64,000 nt of DNA from Lithospermum erythrorhizon (GCA_019722365.1 JADFUC010001755.1:1-64000), one strand, 5' to 3'; positions 12,827 through 25,001 are shown, counted from the stretch's first letter. A program made the numbers and translations. The notes: generated by a model not told the origin, from the letters alone.

Positions 12827-15421
12827 TGTAATAACCCGTTCCGGTTAATTTCGATAATAATATTAATTCAGTAAAATTTATTTGAGCCGAATTACATTTA
12901 TAATTTAGTAGTAGTAGCCGGGGATAATTAGGATTAGAGATTAGATCGTTAAGTAAATTCGATAAGCTGGAATTAAAACATTCGGGCACAAACTCTATCT
13001 TTGCTTTTATGACTTAAGTGTTAAGTAAACAAATCTCATCCTTATCATCCCTTTATTCACAAATATCACAAATCATCTTCCTTCCTTCTTCCAGCTTGAG
13101 ACCCCGTAGAGGCCCCTTGAACAAGAAAATTTTTCTTCCGTTTCTTGTTTTGTTACTTATAAAGATCCTCAAGTTGATTATTAAGGCTTCCCAACATCTT
13201 TCCCTACAAACGAGGTAAGAAATTAGTGTTTTGATTCTTAAGGTTGACTTTTTGGTTGACTTTGGCATAACTTTCAGTTTTATGATGATTCTAAGTTTGT
13301 TATGGGTTACATGATGTATATAAGTGATTAATTCATGATTTAGAGGTTCTTTGAGGATGTTTCATAATGGCGGGTTGACTTTTTCTAGGTTTTGGTTGGC
13401 TTTTGTTGTTGGTATTTTTATAAGACTTTAAAAGGTGTAGGGAGTTTAATTGGGACTGTGTAGTTATTGAGAGAGTTAAAATGGTGATTTAAAATTGATT
13501 AAGGGTTTAGGTTGAAAAGTGCGATTTGTAAGTTGAGTTATAATTGATATTTTGGATTATAGGTTGTTAATTATAAAGTTGAGATTAAATATAATGACTT
13601 ATAATTTGATATGAAATGTTAAAGTAATAGGTGGAATTCTAATTAGGGGAACCGATTGGGTTGTGTCATAGCGGGGTTGTTATTTACGTTGTTTTTATCC
13701 GTCATTTTAGACCGTTTAGAAATAGTTCCTTGAGAGTTGGTAGTGCTTGTCTTGACGCAAGTATAGTGAGTGCTTGATTATATTTTAAGGTGTTTTGTTA
13801 GGCGTTGATCGTGGAAAAGGGCAGTTACCGTGATTGTGTTTCGCGAAGGTTTTGTGGTAGCTAGCAGAGGTGAGTACTTATCTCACGGGTGTTACCTTAC
13901 GTACTTACTTTAAATTGTGTGATACATGTGATTGTGGTATGATTATGTGAGGTAGGCCCATACATGTAGCAATGGTTATGCGATTATGTGTGATTCATTT
14001 GTGTGAGTCGTGATATGATTATGTGATTGTGATGCGGCGTTGAAGATTGCTTGAGGTAAGTAATAAGCTTGAACTCCGACTTATATTTCGATTTACGTGG
14101 CTGTCTGATTATTTTTGTATTTATGTGGCCTTGTCGGCACTTTTGGTATGTCTGTGGCCTTGTCGGCGGTTGTGATTGATTTACGATTGTGAGATGTTTT
14201 AGCTGTGTGCTTAACATTGTTTGGGAGTAGAGTGGTTGGTTGGAGTTATGCGTGAGGTTGAGGCCTTGAGTATCAGGATGTGACCCTATAGTTGGGATGA
14301 TTAGGAGTTAGGTGACTCTCGGCACCGCTACGGGACAATGTGGCCATTTATTGGCCTTATACTTAGTATTATAGAGTGCGATTAAGCACTTATACTTAGT
14401 GTATAAGTGCGGTTGGCCTTATACTTAGTGTATAAGTGCGGTTTGGCCTTATACTTAGTGTATAAGTGCGGTTTGGCCTTATACTTAGTGTATAAGTGCG
14501 GTTGGCCTTATACTTAGTGTATAAGTGCGGTTTGGCCTTATACTTCGGTATAAGTGCGGTTTGGCCTTATACTTCGGTATAAGTGCGGTGTGATTATCCG
14601 GAATTGGTCCGTTCCTGCGGTAGGCGGATTGAGCATATGAGCAGTAGAGGTTGGTAGTATAGTCGTGGGGATATGAGAGATGGGTGGTTTGATGACTAGG
14701 TTATAGTCGTTGTTGAGTTTCTTGAGTTACTGCGGGTGATTGTGTCTTTACTGAAACTTTCTATTATATCTCCATATGTTATGTCTGAGACTTTCTTTGG
14801 AATTATGTTGTATGACCTTATTAGGTAGTCTGGGATATATATATATGTCTTATTCATATTTGACTATTATAATAATTGACTGTCTCGTTCCGTATGGTTT
14901 AAGTTCACCCCCTGTGTTAAGTTTTCACTAAGGCTTCGCGACATAAGCAGCACCGCTATGGGCGGCATTTGTTTGTGCGGGTTGGCCAGTGGATTGGGCA
15001 ATAGGGTACGTTGGGATTTGTTCGGCGAGTGGCTAGGTAGGCGTCGGGTGGGCGATGATGATCACGCAGTCTCATTTTGATCATTGTCGGCCTTCCGATT
15101 TGATTGTTGTATTTTCCTTTTCAAACTTTAGCGCGTAATGAATTATTTTGTATTGAATCTGAATGTTATTCGGTTGTAGCCTTGCCGGCATTACTGTCTT
15201 TTGGGATATGTTGTGTATATATATATATGGAGTTGGTTGGTTAGATATCATCTGATGGATTGAAATCTTAAAAACTATTTTTGATTGAGAAAATTTAATT
15301 GTAATGAAATTTTTGGATGAAATGAGTAGTTTTTAATGAGTAGATTACATCGGTTTAGTAAACTACGGTGTTCGATTATAATGATTCTCCTCAGGCGGCC
15401 GACCTCGGGCGGATCGTTACA
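12827..15421 (+). repeat. Element B 3' LTR
   Basis: Begins TGTAATAACCCG and ends GGCGGATCGTTACA, giving the TG...CA termini expected of an LTR. It is colinear with 5422-8051. Its palindromic array (14350-14595) has more regular units than the 5' copy. Short frames at 13018-13268 and 13984-14217 are LTR sequence. Confidence 0.9.
14350..14595. repeat. Palindromic tandem array in element B 3' LTR
   Basis: About eight units of CTTATACTTAGTGTATAAG plus TGCGGTT(T)GGC. The central units are nearly identical and the last two are shortened to 'cttcggtataag'. Each core can fold into a 7-bp hairpin. Confidence 0.9.
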
Positions 15422-16839
15422 TATATATGTGTCATATGAAAGTGCCTCATATTGTAACTTCTCCACAACTCTCCTCTTGACTCTTAAACCTTTGCTTTTA
15501 ACATGGTTGATGATTGATCAATTTTGCCATGGATCGAACTTTCTTCATCAATTCCTCTTTCACTTTGGTCGCGATGTCTAGAGTTCTATAATAGATATGA
15601 ATGATAGAAATATGAATTCCATAATTTATCATTTCCTGAGAGACAAATATAGGAATTTTGTCAATATACAAACACACGAATTTAGACCGTTAGCTATCAA
15701 GGGCGTCTTGATAGCGATACGATATTGAGAACATTTTCAAATAAACTTACCTTTTAACTTATGAAATAATCAAAGCGTACTTGTTGATTGGAATATTGTA
15801 TTGTCGACATTAATTAGGGCCAACTCTCAAAATGATCGTTTCCTTATCGTGGGCCCCCCGCCGCTACAAATCCTTGCTCATCACAGAGGAGATAAATCGC
15901 GGGATATACCTCAGTGGCCAGTGTATTTGAGCCTTCTCGTTTACCATTGCAACTTCAGGATCGAGCACATCTCTTCCAGGATTGAACCCTCGTCGATTCA
16001 CGGAAGGTTGAGGTGGTCTGACTGACAGCTACGAGCTATGCCCCAGGGGTTAATTATGGCCAACTTTCGATCTATGAGAATGACGATAGGTAGTTATTTT
16101 ACTATATCCTTGTTGAACATATCTACTGCCCACATGTAAATTTCATTCTTCGAAGAGCTTAAGAAACCATAGTCCTCTACAAAAACTATTCCAATAGATG
16201 TAATACCAACAAGTTCAAATTACGGAACCTTATACCGGTTTGTATTTTTTGTTGAATCCATTATGAGAATTTAAAGGAAAACATGCAACAACTTAAGCGA
16301 ATCTACATGCACAAATAATACATCAATAACCGCATTAATTACAAGTTCTTTGCGGAGCTGCCGAAACTCATATTTGTAATCAGTATCTTCTAATTCCTTA
16401 ACAAATTGTTGTAACATCAATGATCGAGGATATTTATCGAACATGGATTGGACCCGGTTTAGGCTATCATAACTTTGGCCCATCACATACCATTAATGAA
16501 TTAATAGTAGGCCGAGTATGGAAAACTCGAATAACTCGATTCAAAAACTCAACTTGGTGTTTTTAAATCGGGGCTTTAAAATATCAGGTAATACTCAATT
16601 ATATTACATATAAGTATTATATTAGTAATATGTATTAACAATAAGCATTAACACATGAAAATTGAATTTTGTCAACGAAAATGTTCAAATTAAGTTGACA
16701 TCAAGTAAATCTCGAGAAGGGTTTGACTCAGCTAAACCGATATTGAGCAGCGGGGATTCGCTTGAGAGAGCCGGTTTAGGGAAATAAAGCACAAGCGATT
16801 AAAAGATTTAATTTCCAAACTTGATAATTATCAAACCGA
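15422..16839. repeat. Repeat-derived spacer and 5' flank of the S15 gene
   Basis: No supported gene. An inverted repeat CTATCAAG-ggcgt-CTTGATAG lies near 15693-15713. The 15422-16300 part resembles noncoding retroelement interiors. From about 16490 the sequence becomes AT-rich single-copy-like DNA leading into the S15 transcript. Small frames at 15801-16025 plus and 16271-16486 minus show no family I recognise. Confidence 0.35.
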
Positions 16840-16974
16840 ATGAAAACCTTGGACTTGTTGAAAGTCTTAATGAACAGGCCGAACTTGTGCCCAACAAACG
16901 TAGAGCAACCACTATCCTCTCTTAAACCCCTAAACCAATTCTTGAAACAAAAAAAGTCAACATCTTCCATTTCC

Positions 16975-19900
16975 ATGTCGTTGACCAGCAAGCTCCTCCG
17001 CCGCCACTTCTGTTCCTCCTCCGGCGAACCCCCAAAGTCATTTGCGTCATACTTCAGTGATGTCAAAGCCAGCCTCAAGAAACAACAACCACAACCACAA
17101 CTACGCAAAAGATCATTTTCTCCCAAAATCACATCTTCAGCTGAAATCCACAAACATTTATCCGAGTTTCGTCTCCTCTCTACTCCACCACCTTCCTTTG
17201 AACAACTCTATAAAAGAAGTGTATTACCTAAATCACCAGAAGACCCTAATAAAGTTGCCTCTTTTAGCGCTATTCGCGAGAGTATAAAAACCCTCCAATC
17301 AAACAATCAGGGGCATTATTAGGTCTAAGAGTTCAATGATTCTTTTTCGAATCGTTGGATTGAAGAAGAAACCGAGGGAGTGTTTTTTGTCAAGGGGAGC
17401 TGGATGCTTTGCCATTGCGTATCTTTGGGAAGGAAATTGAGGGGGAGGGAGGGGGGGATGAGGCATTGGAAGGCGAGCCTTTTTTGGCCTATAATTATGA
17501 GGATTTGGGGAAGAAATTGATGAATTTGAGGCCGGAGAAGAAGAAAGATGAGAGGAACTGGTTTTCGTTGCAGGAGTTGAGTGAGAGGCTTCATAAGTTG
17601 AGGGCTAATGATGTGAATGAGATGAAATCAGCTCCTAAAAACCTCTTTATTGAAATAAGATCGTCTATGGCTAAGTGGAACACTTCAGAAAAGATGAAGA
17701 ACAAGAAAAAGAACAATGAAAATGGTAAATTTGCTTTATAACGAGACTTGGTTTATAGTGATGATTTAATGTGGTAGATAGATGTAATGATTTTATGGAT
17801 ATATAGAAAATGAAAATAATGTTTGTAAGGCTAGTTTGAAAATTTTGTTTCTTATGTGCTTTGTAATAATGCAGTATACTATGCCTCGTGGCGATATTCT
17901 GAAACTGTAGTTGTAACACATTGCCATTACCAGTTTGTTATGAGAGTCATAGTTAGTTGTTGGCATGAAGTGTGTTCCATACAATTTCAGTGGATCCTTT
18001 AGACCATTGTAACTTACTTTTCGTTTGATCAGCTGCATAGAAGTAAGTTTAGTTTATTTGAGGGAGGATCGAATAGAGGTTATGCTTTTTATTTAGCATT
18101 TTTTAAGCTTTACAGTGGGTTGGTGATATTTGACGCATAGACTTTAGGTTGCGGGAACAATATTTTAGTGAACTCGAGTGTTAAATTAGGATAATCTAGT
18201 AAGTATGAAGACTTGTATAGGGGTTCACATATCGTTGGTTAGTTTAAGTTTATTCATACATTAGGCTCAGATAGTTTAATTTTGCCTTTGATTAATCCTC
18301 TTTGTGTATCCTGTAGTTTTTTTGACATAGACAAGTTTTTATACAGTGCAGAGAATCGATATGTTGAACAAGCTTGGTGCAGAACAAGACTTTATGCTGT
18401 CACCTCCGAAGGAACACTTAGTTGAAAAGGCAAGCATTACTTGTTTCTCCTTACTGTTTGTTTTGAAACTTGAATACCTGAAATTACTTGCATATTTCTG
18501 ACATTTATATAAAAAGTTTAGAGGTTTAGTTTCTTTTCATGGAAGTCTGGCATCTTCTTGATCTTATTATCTATTTTTCAATCAAATTCAGTGGTATAAA
18601 TATCCTGAATAAACTTCATCTCTGATGCTGCTGAATTATAAACTTTTTGAACATTGTACTCCTTCCATACTTTGTACTCTCTCCGTCTTTTTTTGTTTGA
18701 TTGTTTAGAAAAAAAATTGTGTTCCTTTTAGTTACCTTCTCAATAGAACTTTTTTGTATTTGACTTTTTAAAAGTTTAACTCAAGTGTTTTGTCTCCTTT
18801 TACTGAATTAGCTTCTTCTAGGAAATGATAGAACTTTATGACTTCATCACCTAGATCCAACCCATTAATAATGTACTTTTGAGCTAAACATCTAACAAAA
18901 AAGATGGAGGGAGTATGATATTAAGTGGTGAAAGATTACGATTGTAGGTTCCTTGAAAGGCTATTAGCCTCAACTGTTCTATGAGAATGTAACTTTTTTG
19001 TTATGAATAGCTGCATTGACCATAGTTTCTATGTCTCATTTGTTCAACAATGTGTATCATATCAATTTATGCAGTTGCATATCTTTGTTGCTTCAATCTT
19101 ATGACTGGCTAGAATAAAAAAATTGTAATGATTTCTTCAACATTTGTTTCCTTTTTCATACTTTACACTTCTCTATGCTAGTCCATGTGCAGTACTGCAG
19201 TGTGCCAACCTTAGAATGTTATAAGCCTCTAAACTGAGTTGCGATTTGTTTGGTTCCAATGAATTTGAGGTGGAAAGGGAATTGGGGTTGGGAAGAAATT
19301 CATTAGTTTGGTAAGAAGGGGAGTCCAGAATCATGGAAGGGACTTTGGCACCCTATCCGGCACTAATTTCCCCTTCTCCCAATCAACATGAAAAGTTGAT
19401 GGTGAGCCTCCCATCCCACTTCCCTTTCATAGCACAAAAACTGAAAAATACTCCTGCTCTCCTACCCCTCCTGCATAGGGAACCTTCATGTTCCAACTGC
19501 CCTTACCACTTTCCAAGTTAATTAAAATGCCTTAAATCCTTTATGCTGATACTATTCATTTCACTGGTGTGCAGTACTTCCATCCAGATAACATGTCATC
19601 GGCTGAGAAGCTAAAGATCGAGCTAAAAAAGGTCAGGGATGAATTCAAAATGTCGGAATCAGATTGCGGTTCGGCTCGTGTACAAGGTAAAGTGTTCAGA
19701 GTTTCATATGTATAACATTAGTGTTGTTGTAAAACGTACGTCTTCATGGTCATTTTGTTTCAATCTGAGTCAGATGACCTATTGTGTGATCTTTTCCCCC
19801 ATCTTTGAAGACTTGCTTGTATAGATAGAGAACGAGCTTTCAAACCTTGGTTCTAGGTTTAAACAAAAAATAGTCTGCCCGACTCTTGAGTGATAAGGGA

Positions 19901-21427
19901 ATATAGTGTAGATTATCTCAAAAAGTTTGTCAAATTGCAATTATTCTCTTCATGCTTTAAGCTAATACCATAGCGGCAAATAGCGGCGCAATAGCGGATT
20001 TTTGGAGTTTCGCCGCTATGGACCTCTAAACGCTATTCACAACTGTGGCTAATACACATTCTCAACTTGAACTCGCCATTCTGGTAGTCCTCTCAGAATC
20101 TTATGTGAAATCATGTTAGTGAGCAATTTATGTTGATTTTGGGAGCTTTTCAGTGACACCACCCATAACCAAAAACCACGTGTGGTGATTGTGAACTAGT
20201 CTGTCATGTTTCTGGTCTTGCTGAGTTGTTGGATACTCTCCGGTTGGTAGAGTGCCTGCAGGTTGGACTTGCGTTGAGACAATGCTTCTTTCAGGGACCT
20301 TGATAGGTGGAACTAATTTGCTGCAAGTATGAGCATTAGAAATTGGTTAAATTACTGGTTTCATATAGAGGGGTGAAGGAAAACAATGGTTCAACTAAGC
20401 TCTTGACGGACAAAAGTTGCTTGGAAAACTAGCTTATGATAATAGCACCTTACCAAGTTGTGGTTTCTTTTTCACTTGTCAGTGAGAAGTTAGCAAACAT
20501 ATTACCGCTTCTTAGGAACCACATTTTCCATTTGATACTATAAACTGAAAGTGGTTGCAAATGCATAGTGATTATCTATTGCCTCAAAACCTGGAGTAGT
20601 TAGGACTTTTGAGTGGGCAGATGGTCTTTCAAATTGAAGTGTTAGGCAAGGCAGAAACAGAGATCTTAAAGTTAATCATGCGGTTAACTTCTTTTGTTCT
20701 ATTACTTCACTGTAAAGCCATCAAACTTCGACTATTACCTTAATCAATTGCAGCTTAAGCTTGAGTGATCTTACAAGCTAGAATTTGTATGCCATGCATG
20801 TTAATCTTGATAAGTTGTGGTTTAATAACGCCCTCATGTGTACTCATTTTCTGCTCAGAAGTTTCCAAATTCAAGCGCACTAAGTTCATTGAAATTATAT
20901 TGAAACTCCAACAACCCATCTTCCTAGCAATGTAACCTTTTATCAGATAAATATATTCAATAGTTGTGATTTTCTGCAGTTGCACAGCTCACAACCAAGA
21001 TCAAGCATCTATCAACAGCTCTGCACAAAAAGGTAATTAGTGGCTTTGTCATGTCGATGAAGATTTCCCATTTTCATATTGCATGACATTCTCTGATTTC
21101 TCTCAGCACCATATTACATGTCTTTGCTGGCAAGCTGTCCATAGTTTGTTATCTGCTCTTAATAACTTGTCAAAACATCTGTACACATTATTTGGCTGCT
21201 GATGTGATGCGTAAACTAACTTCTAGTTGTAGTTTGTTCCATTACATAACATGGTATTCACATTGACAAAACGGTTGTTATAGGACAAACATTCTCTGAA
21301 AGGACTACAAGCAATGGTACAGCAAAGGAAGAAATTGTTGAAGTATCTTCGACGAACTGACTGGGATTCGTACTGCCTGGTTCTCTCTAAACTTGGTCTT
21401 CGGGACAATCCAGATTACAAAAATTAG
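16975..21427 (+). CDS. Mitochondrial ribosomal protein S15 (uS15m), five exons
   Basis: Nuclear gene for a small-subunit mitoribosomal protein of the uS15 family, which binds 16S-type rRNA and helps assemble the platform. Exons by splice signals and protein continuity: 16975-17724, 18347-18429, 19575-19686, 20980-21032, 21284-21427. Exons 3-5 encode the conserved core: 'YFHPDNMSSAEK', 'FKMSESDCGSARVQVAQLTT', 'KLLKYLRRTDWDSYC' and 'GLRDNPDYKN' then TAG. I chose the ATG at 16975 because it begins an Arg/Ser-rich presequence (MSLTSKLLRRHFCSSSG); an in-frame ATG at 16840 would add 45 residues. The long N-terminal extension (about 250 residues) is typical of the plant mitochondrial protein. Intron 2 has a GC donor. 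Exon 1 is not one frame: changes are needed near 17311, 17334 and 17396, so it is either damaged or contains sequence errors. Confidence 0.9.
17308..17400 (+). other. Frame disruptions in S15 exon 1
   Basis: The frame that starts at 16975 meets TAG at 17320 and TAA at 17326. Similarity continues as LLGLRVQ in the next frame, then as 'NDSFSNRWIEEETEG' back in the first frame from 17335, then as 'ELDALPLRIFGKE' in a third frame from about 17397. Two of the three breaks sit at GGGG runs (17310-17313 and 17393-17397) and would be cured by one more G. A hidden intron is unlikely, as fewer than 80 bases separate the breaks and a stop precedes the only GT. Confidence 0.75.
18430..19574 (+). other. 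S15 intron 2, GC-AG type, with Stowaway insertion
   Basis: Exon 2 ends GTTGAAAAG and the intron begins GCAAGC, so the donor is GC rather than GT; the acceptor is ...GTGTGCAG before TACTTC. The flanking protein (VEK then YFHPDN) joins in phase 0 only with this donor. The sequence around the GC is otherwise a strong donor match (AG|GCAAG), as is usual for plant GC-AG introns. Confidence 0.82.
18677..18913. mobile_element. Stowaway-type MITE in S15 intron 2
   Basis: A 237-bp AT-rich element with terminal inverted repeats CTCTCTCCGTCTTTTTT on the left and AAAAAAGATGGAGGGAG on the right, flanked by TA dinucleotides (18675-18676 and 18914-18915). The CTCCCTCCGT-type ends, TA target duplication and size are those of Stowaway MITEs, non-autonomous relatives of Tc1/mariner. 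It has no coding capacity. Confidence 0.85.
19968..20035. repeat. Inverted repeat around tagcgg words in S15 intron 3
   Basis: CCATAGCGGC near 19970 is mirrored by GCCGCTATGG near 20022, and two further 'atagcgg' words lie between. This could be the remnant of a small foldback element. No target duplication is clear. Confidence 0.45.
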
Positions 21428-21620
21428 GAGATAACTTTGTGCTCCATCTTTAAACTACATTTCGTTTGTGCCGGGAAATCGATGTTCTGCAATCTTCATT
21501 CTCAGCCACTTAAACCTTTGGATCAATGCAATAGGCAAAATTTACTTTCTGGATTAGCCATAATGATAAACATTCAAGTGTTTAGCAAGTTAATTTGCGA
21601 CTACTTTGGATTTTATGTAT

Positions 21621-21626
21621 AATAAA
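21621..21626 (+). terminator. Likely S15 polyadenylation signal
   Basis: AATAAA lies about 195 bases after the S15 stop, in a T-rich context (tgtataataaactaagg). It is the first canonical signal downstream of the gene. Confidence 0.5.
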
Positions 21627-22757
21627 CTAAGGGTTCTTGTGATTTTGGTAGTATCATGCATGATAAGGGTGTCTAGCTTGAGTATTAGTATTTGATTTAA
21701 TCTTATTGTTAAGTGGTTAAGAATATAGTAAAATTTACCCTCTGATATTGTAAAAGTGTAATTTACAATCCTTTACCATTAAAATGAACGATTTATCTTA
21801 CTTGAGCTTTTAAAAGTCTGCAAGCTATCCTTAATTCTCCCTAAAACCCCTTTTAGTCCTTTATTAGTCATACACTCATACCCCAACAATCTTTTGAGAC
21901 ACGTAGAATATTTACTCCAAATTGTGCATTTCGATGACACAGTAGATTATATTGAACTACATATGAAAATATTGAAGGATATTGAACGAATATTGAAGGA
22001 TGCGAGAAGGGAAAAAAACGTCAGTATATACATACGGGTATAGTTCGAATAATTATGAGTTAGATTATAGTTCGAATAATTATGAGTTAGATTACGTGAA
22101 AAACGGAAATGTTTTATTGGGAAAAAATCCTACGAAACGCGTTTCTTACGGGTATAAAACGTATTACTTTTAAAAGTACGGGATAAAAAATACAGAAATA
22201 TAACTTAATATTTTTACATTTATTTGTATATTAATTGCCTAACTTTAATTTATGAACAACCATTTCTCATACGGAGTATAATTTTAGAAAAATAGTAAGA
22301 TCTTTGATCATTTTCTCAAATTATTGAATAAATACCTATTTAAAATCATTTATTTAAACGATATAACGAATTTTATGTTCACAATTAAAAACAACATTAT
22401 AAAGTTTAAAATTATTCATCCTAGTAAATAACTATCATCATCACAAATGTGAAATATACTCAAAATTATATTTGAGATCCACGTACTCTTCGTTAAATAC
22501 CAGTGATAGGTATTATTATGTCAGCGTTATTGGCTCCCAATCTCGAACCCACAGTCTCAGTATTTACCAATTCTTTGTGTATTCATCCTAAATATTAACA
22601 TAGTAAAATGTAACGTTTCATGAGTTCTTGCTTATTTACCAACCTTTTTATTTATGCAGCTTCAAAATTGGGATAAATGCTTTGATAAAAAACGTGTTTT
22701 TAGTATTTACTCCAAAAATAAATGCGTGCGGGTTTTATCTGGCATTACTTACTAAGA
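21627..22757. other. Intergenic AT-rich spacer after S15
   Basis: No gene is supported. It contains a perfect 27-bp tandem duplication at 22041-22094 (unit starting tagttcgaataattatgag). The rest is AT-rich with no coding bias. Confidence 0.5.
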
Positions 22758-22766
22758 CAAAAAGTA

Positions 22767-25001
22767 GACTAAATTTCATCTGAACACTTGAAATTTCATC
22801 GTTTAAAATAGGCCTTAAAAACATTTGAACCTTTCAAATAGGCACCTAAAGTAGGGTTGTTAACGATCCGAATCGAACCAATTTGGACCAATCCAGTTCG
22901 ATTCGTTAATAAAACCGATTCGACTCGTAAATCGGTTTGCTAAGAAAACGAGCGGATTAAGTGAATGCGTGTCGGTTCGAAAAGGGATCATTGTAGGCGG
23001 CTCGTTAATCGGATCAAGCTCAAATGATTAAATGCCGGTTCGTAATTAATTCGTAATTAAATCGTAGTTAAATCGTATTAATTCGTAATTAAATAGTATT
23101 AATTCGATTTATTTCGTGTTATTAAAGGCGAGGATATGTTTGGTTGGTATTTAGTAAGAGGATATTATTAACCGGTTTTAACGTGCGATTTCAAACAATT
23201 TACGAGTCATTTTACCGAATAGTAACCGGTTCGTTAAATGATCCGGCGGGATAGCGAGTCGATTTTTAAAAAAATTGCCGATTAACGGCGATTTGGTCTC
23301 GAGTTCACAACAACACACGAAAGTGATTTTGGCATATGAGCTTTTGGCGTCTTTTATTGGCGGCTGGCACTGAGGTAAGCACAGGGGCTAAGCAAGAAGA
23401 TTTAAATATTACACTTTATGGATACTTTTTTTAAATAAAAAATATTTAATTAGATTAATTTTAATAATCCAATTTTAAATAATTAAATATAAAATATAAT
23501 AAAATACGTAATTTTGTGCTACACTCTCACGACCCCAAGCAACGAACCTGTAACTACCCCCACAAGGGTGTCTGATACTCCAAAACTTTAGATAGACTAT
23601 CTCTAATAGAGAGGTAAATGCCAGAGCCTTGAATTAATTGCTCCAATAAGGAGTTATTGTAGATGACAAATTGAGTTGGATTTTTGGGGGTAATATTCAA
23701 TAAATCGGTAATATTCTGCCAAATTTGAGCCAAAAAACATCTTCACATAGGCTTTAGAAAAATTCTGCAAAAAGCTTGAAGAGGTCCACCTAACAACAGC
23801 ATACTGGCGCTAGATGAATTGTTCTCTCTCTTTTTATCTCAAAATTTAAATTAGTTTTTTGAAGAAAATTTAATATGAAAAAATATCTAATTGTTTCATA
23901 TTTTTGTCTCTATAAATAGAGAAGCGATTTCACATCATTTGAATGACAAAAAATTCACCATTTTCATAGTATTAGCAATGTAAAAATTGAATGATTTTTG
24001 AATGTCCACTACTGATGGGGTGTTAAAAGATGGTGAAATATTTGATGATGTGTAGTAATCGTGTGATAGAGGATTATTGTTTTTAACATGCCGCCCTCCT
24101 ATTGGAGCATCATACAACTATCTACTAGTGTGGTTCCCAAGGCAATTTAAAGAAGACTAGGTATTTAGGCACAATCGATGCTTGTACATCGAGAATAATT
24201 ATAAAAGGGAATAATTTTAAACTATTAACTAATTTTAATTGAAAAGTTTATCTAGTTTATAAATATATTTGCTAACAATTGTTAAAACATATACTCCGTA
24301 TAAGAAATCCATGTGTTAACTTGAAATAAAAGCTACCATGAATTAAAAGTAACTTCCACTTTAATTAATGGTTAACCGCATCATCATGCTTCATTGTGTT
24401 TTGACTTCACCAAATAATTACGGTCTAGGCTTTATATATAGTATAGATTTCGCTTTGACATCTTTCTATCACGGTAATTCAGCTCTTATTTCCAAATCCT
24501 CCAACTAAATCGGTATTTCGAATTAGAAATTCGTAAATCACAGAACCTTTATTATAAAATTGATCGTCATTATTGTGTGTGTAATTATTTTTGTCATTCT
24601 TATTTTAAGCTTTGCCATTTTATTCACACCTCTTGCCACATATCAAGGGCCTCACAGCGTCTTTACTCGCGAAGATGTTAGCGCGGTGTACAAAAATCCG
24701 TCAACATGAGTGGAGAAACATTCAAGTTATGGTGGTCTGACTTATAAGGAAGATGATGAAGTTTTGAAATTCAATTTTGGTTCTTAAAGTAAAACATATT
24801 TAATGGAATTTAAGGATGTGTTTAATGAGGTGTTTTGATAAATTACCACTTGTCAAAAATTGATTTTCGTTCTACAAAAACTTGAGGTGTCACGATTTTG
24901 AAGTTCGGTGCAAAAATGCCCGTGTCTTTGTTGAAAGGTTGAAATGTTTAGGTACCTATTTGAAATGATTTGATAGTTTTGAATTTTATTGAAATTTAGC
25001 C
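22767..25001. mobile_element. Putative non-autonomous Mutator-like element (MULE)
   Basis: The ends are diverged inverted repeats of about 85 bp: the left end (22767-22857) starts GACTAAATTTCA, and the right end read inward (25001 to about 24915) starts GGCTAAATTTCA. Both continue through 'TTCAAATAGG(C/T)ACCTAAA' and a 'TTT(G/C)AACCTTTCAA' stretch. The flanks are caaaaagta (22758-22766) and taaaaagta (25002-25010), an 8/9 match to a 9-bp duplication. Long TIRs plus a 9-bp duplication are the Mutator signature. No transposase is visible in the 2.2 kb. It holds an AT-rich imperfect repeat near 23040-23110 and a short hydrophobic reading frame near 24560-24710. A chance arrangement is possible but unlikely. 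Confidence 0.6.
24548..24709 (+). other. Short hydrophobic reading frame without ATG inside the putative MULE
   Basis: A frame ending TGA near 24707-24709 reads a strongly hydrophobic run (KLIVIIVCVIIFVILILSFA) followed by about 30 polar residues including 'YQGPHSVFTREDVSAVYKN'. No in-frame ATG precedes it before a stop upstream, so it could only be a second exon or a captured fragment. I do not recognise a family. A TATA-like 'ctttatatatag' lies upstream near 24430. Confidence 0.25.

Larger units (their letters stand above)
5422..15421 (+). mobile_element. Tekay/Del-clade Ty3-gypsy retrotransposon B, full length, decayed
   Basis: A 10.0-kb LTR retrotransposon: 5' LTR 5422-8051, primer binding site 8056-8066, gag about 8213-9440, protease, reverse transcriptase, RNase H, integrase and chromodomain about 9440-12715, purine tract before 12827, and 3' LTR 12827-15421. 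Domain order and the terminal chromodomain place it in the chromovirus Tekay/Del clade, which tends to insert in heterochromatin. The LTRs are the same length to within about 35 bp and align throughout apart from repeat number and small indels. No clean 5-bp target-site duplication is visible (attta on the left, tatat on the right). All frames are broken, so it is non-autonomous today. Confidence 0.9.

Noticed and set aside
15801..16025. 74-residue plus frame that might be an organellar insertion
   Set aside because: I could not match it to any plastid or mitochondrial gene, and it has no supporting context.
16776..17153. 125-residue minus-strand frame
   Set aside because: It is antisense to exon 1 of the S15 gene.
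19333..19521. Proline-rich frame inside S15 intron 2
   Set aside because: It lies between well-supported splice sites, with no coding evidence.
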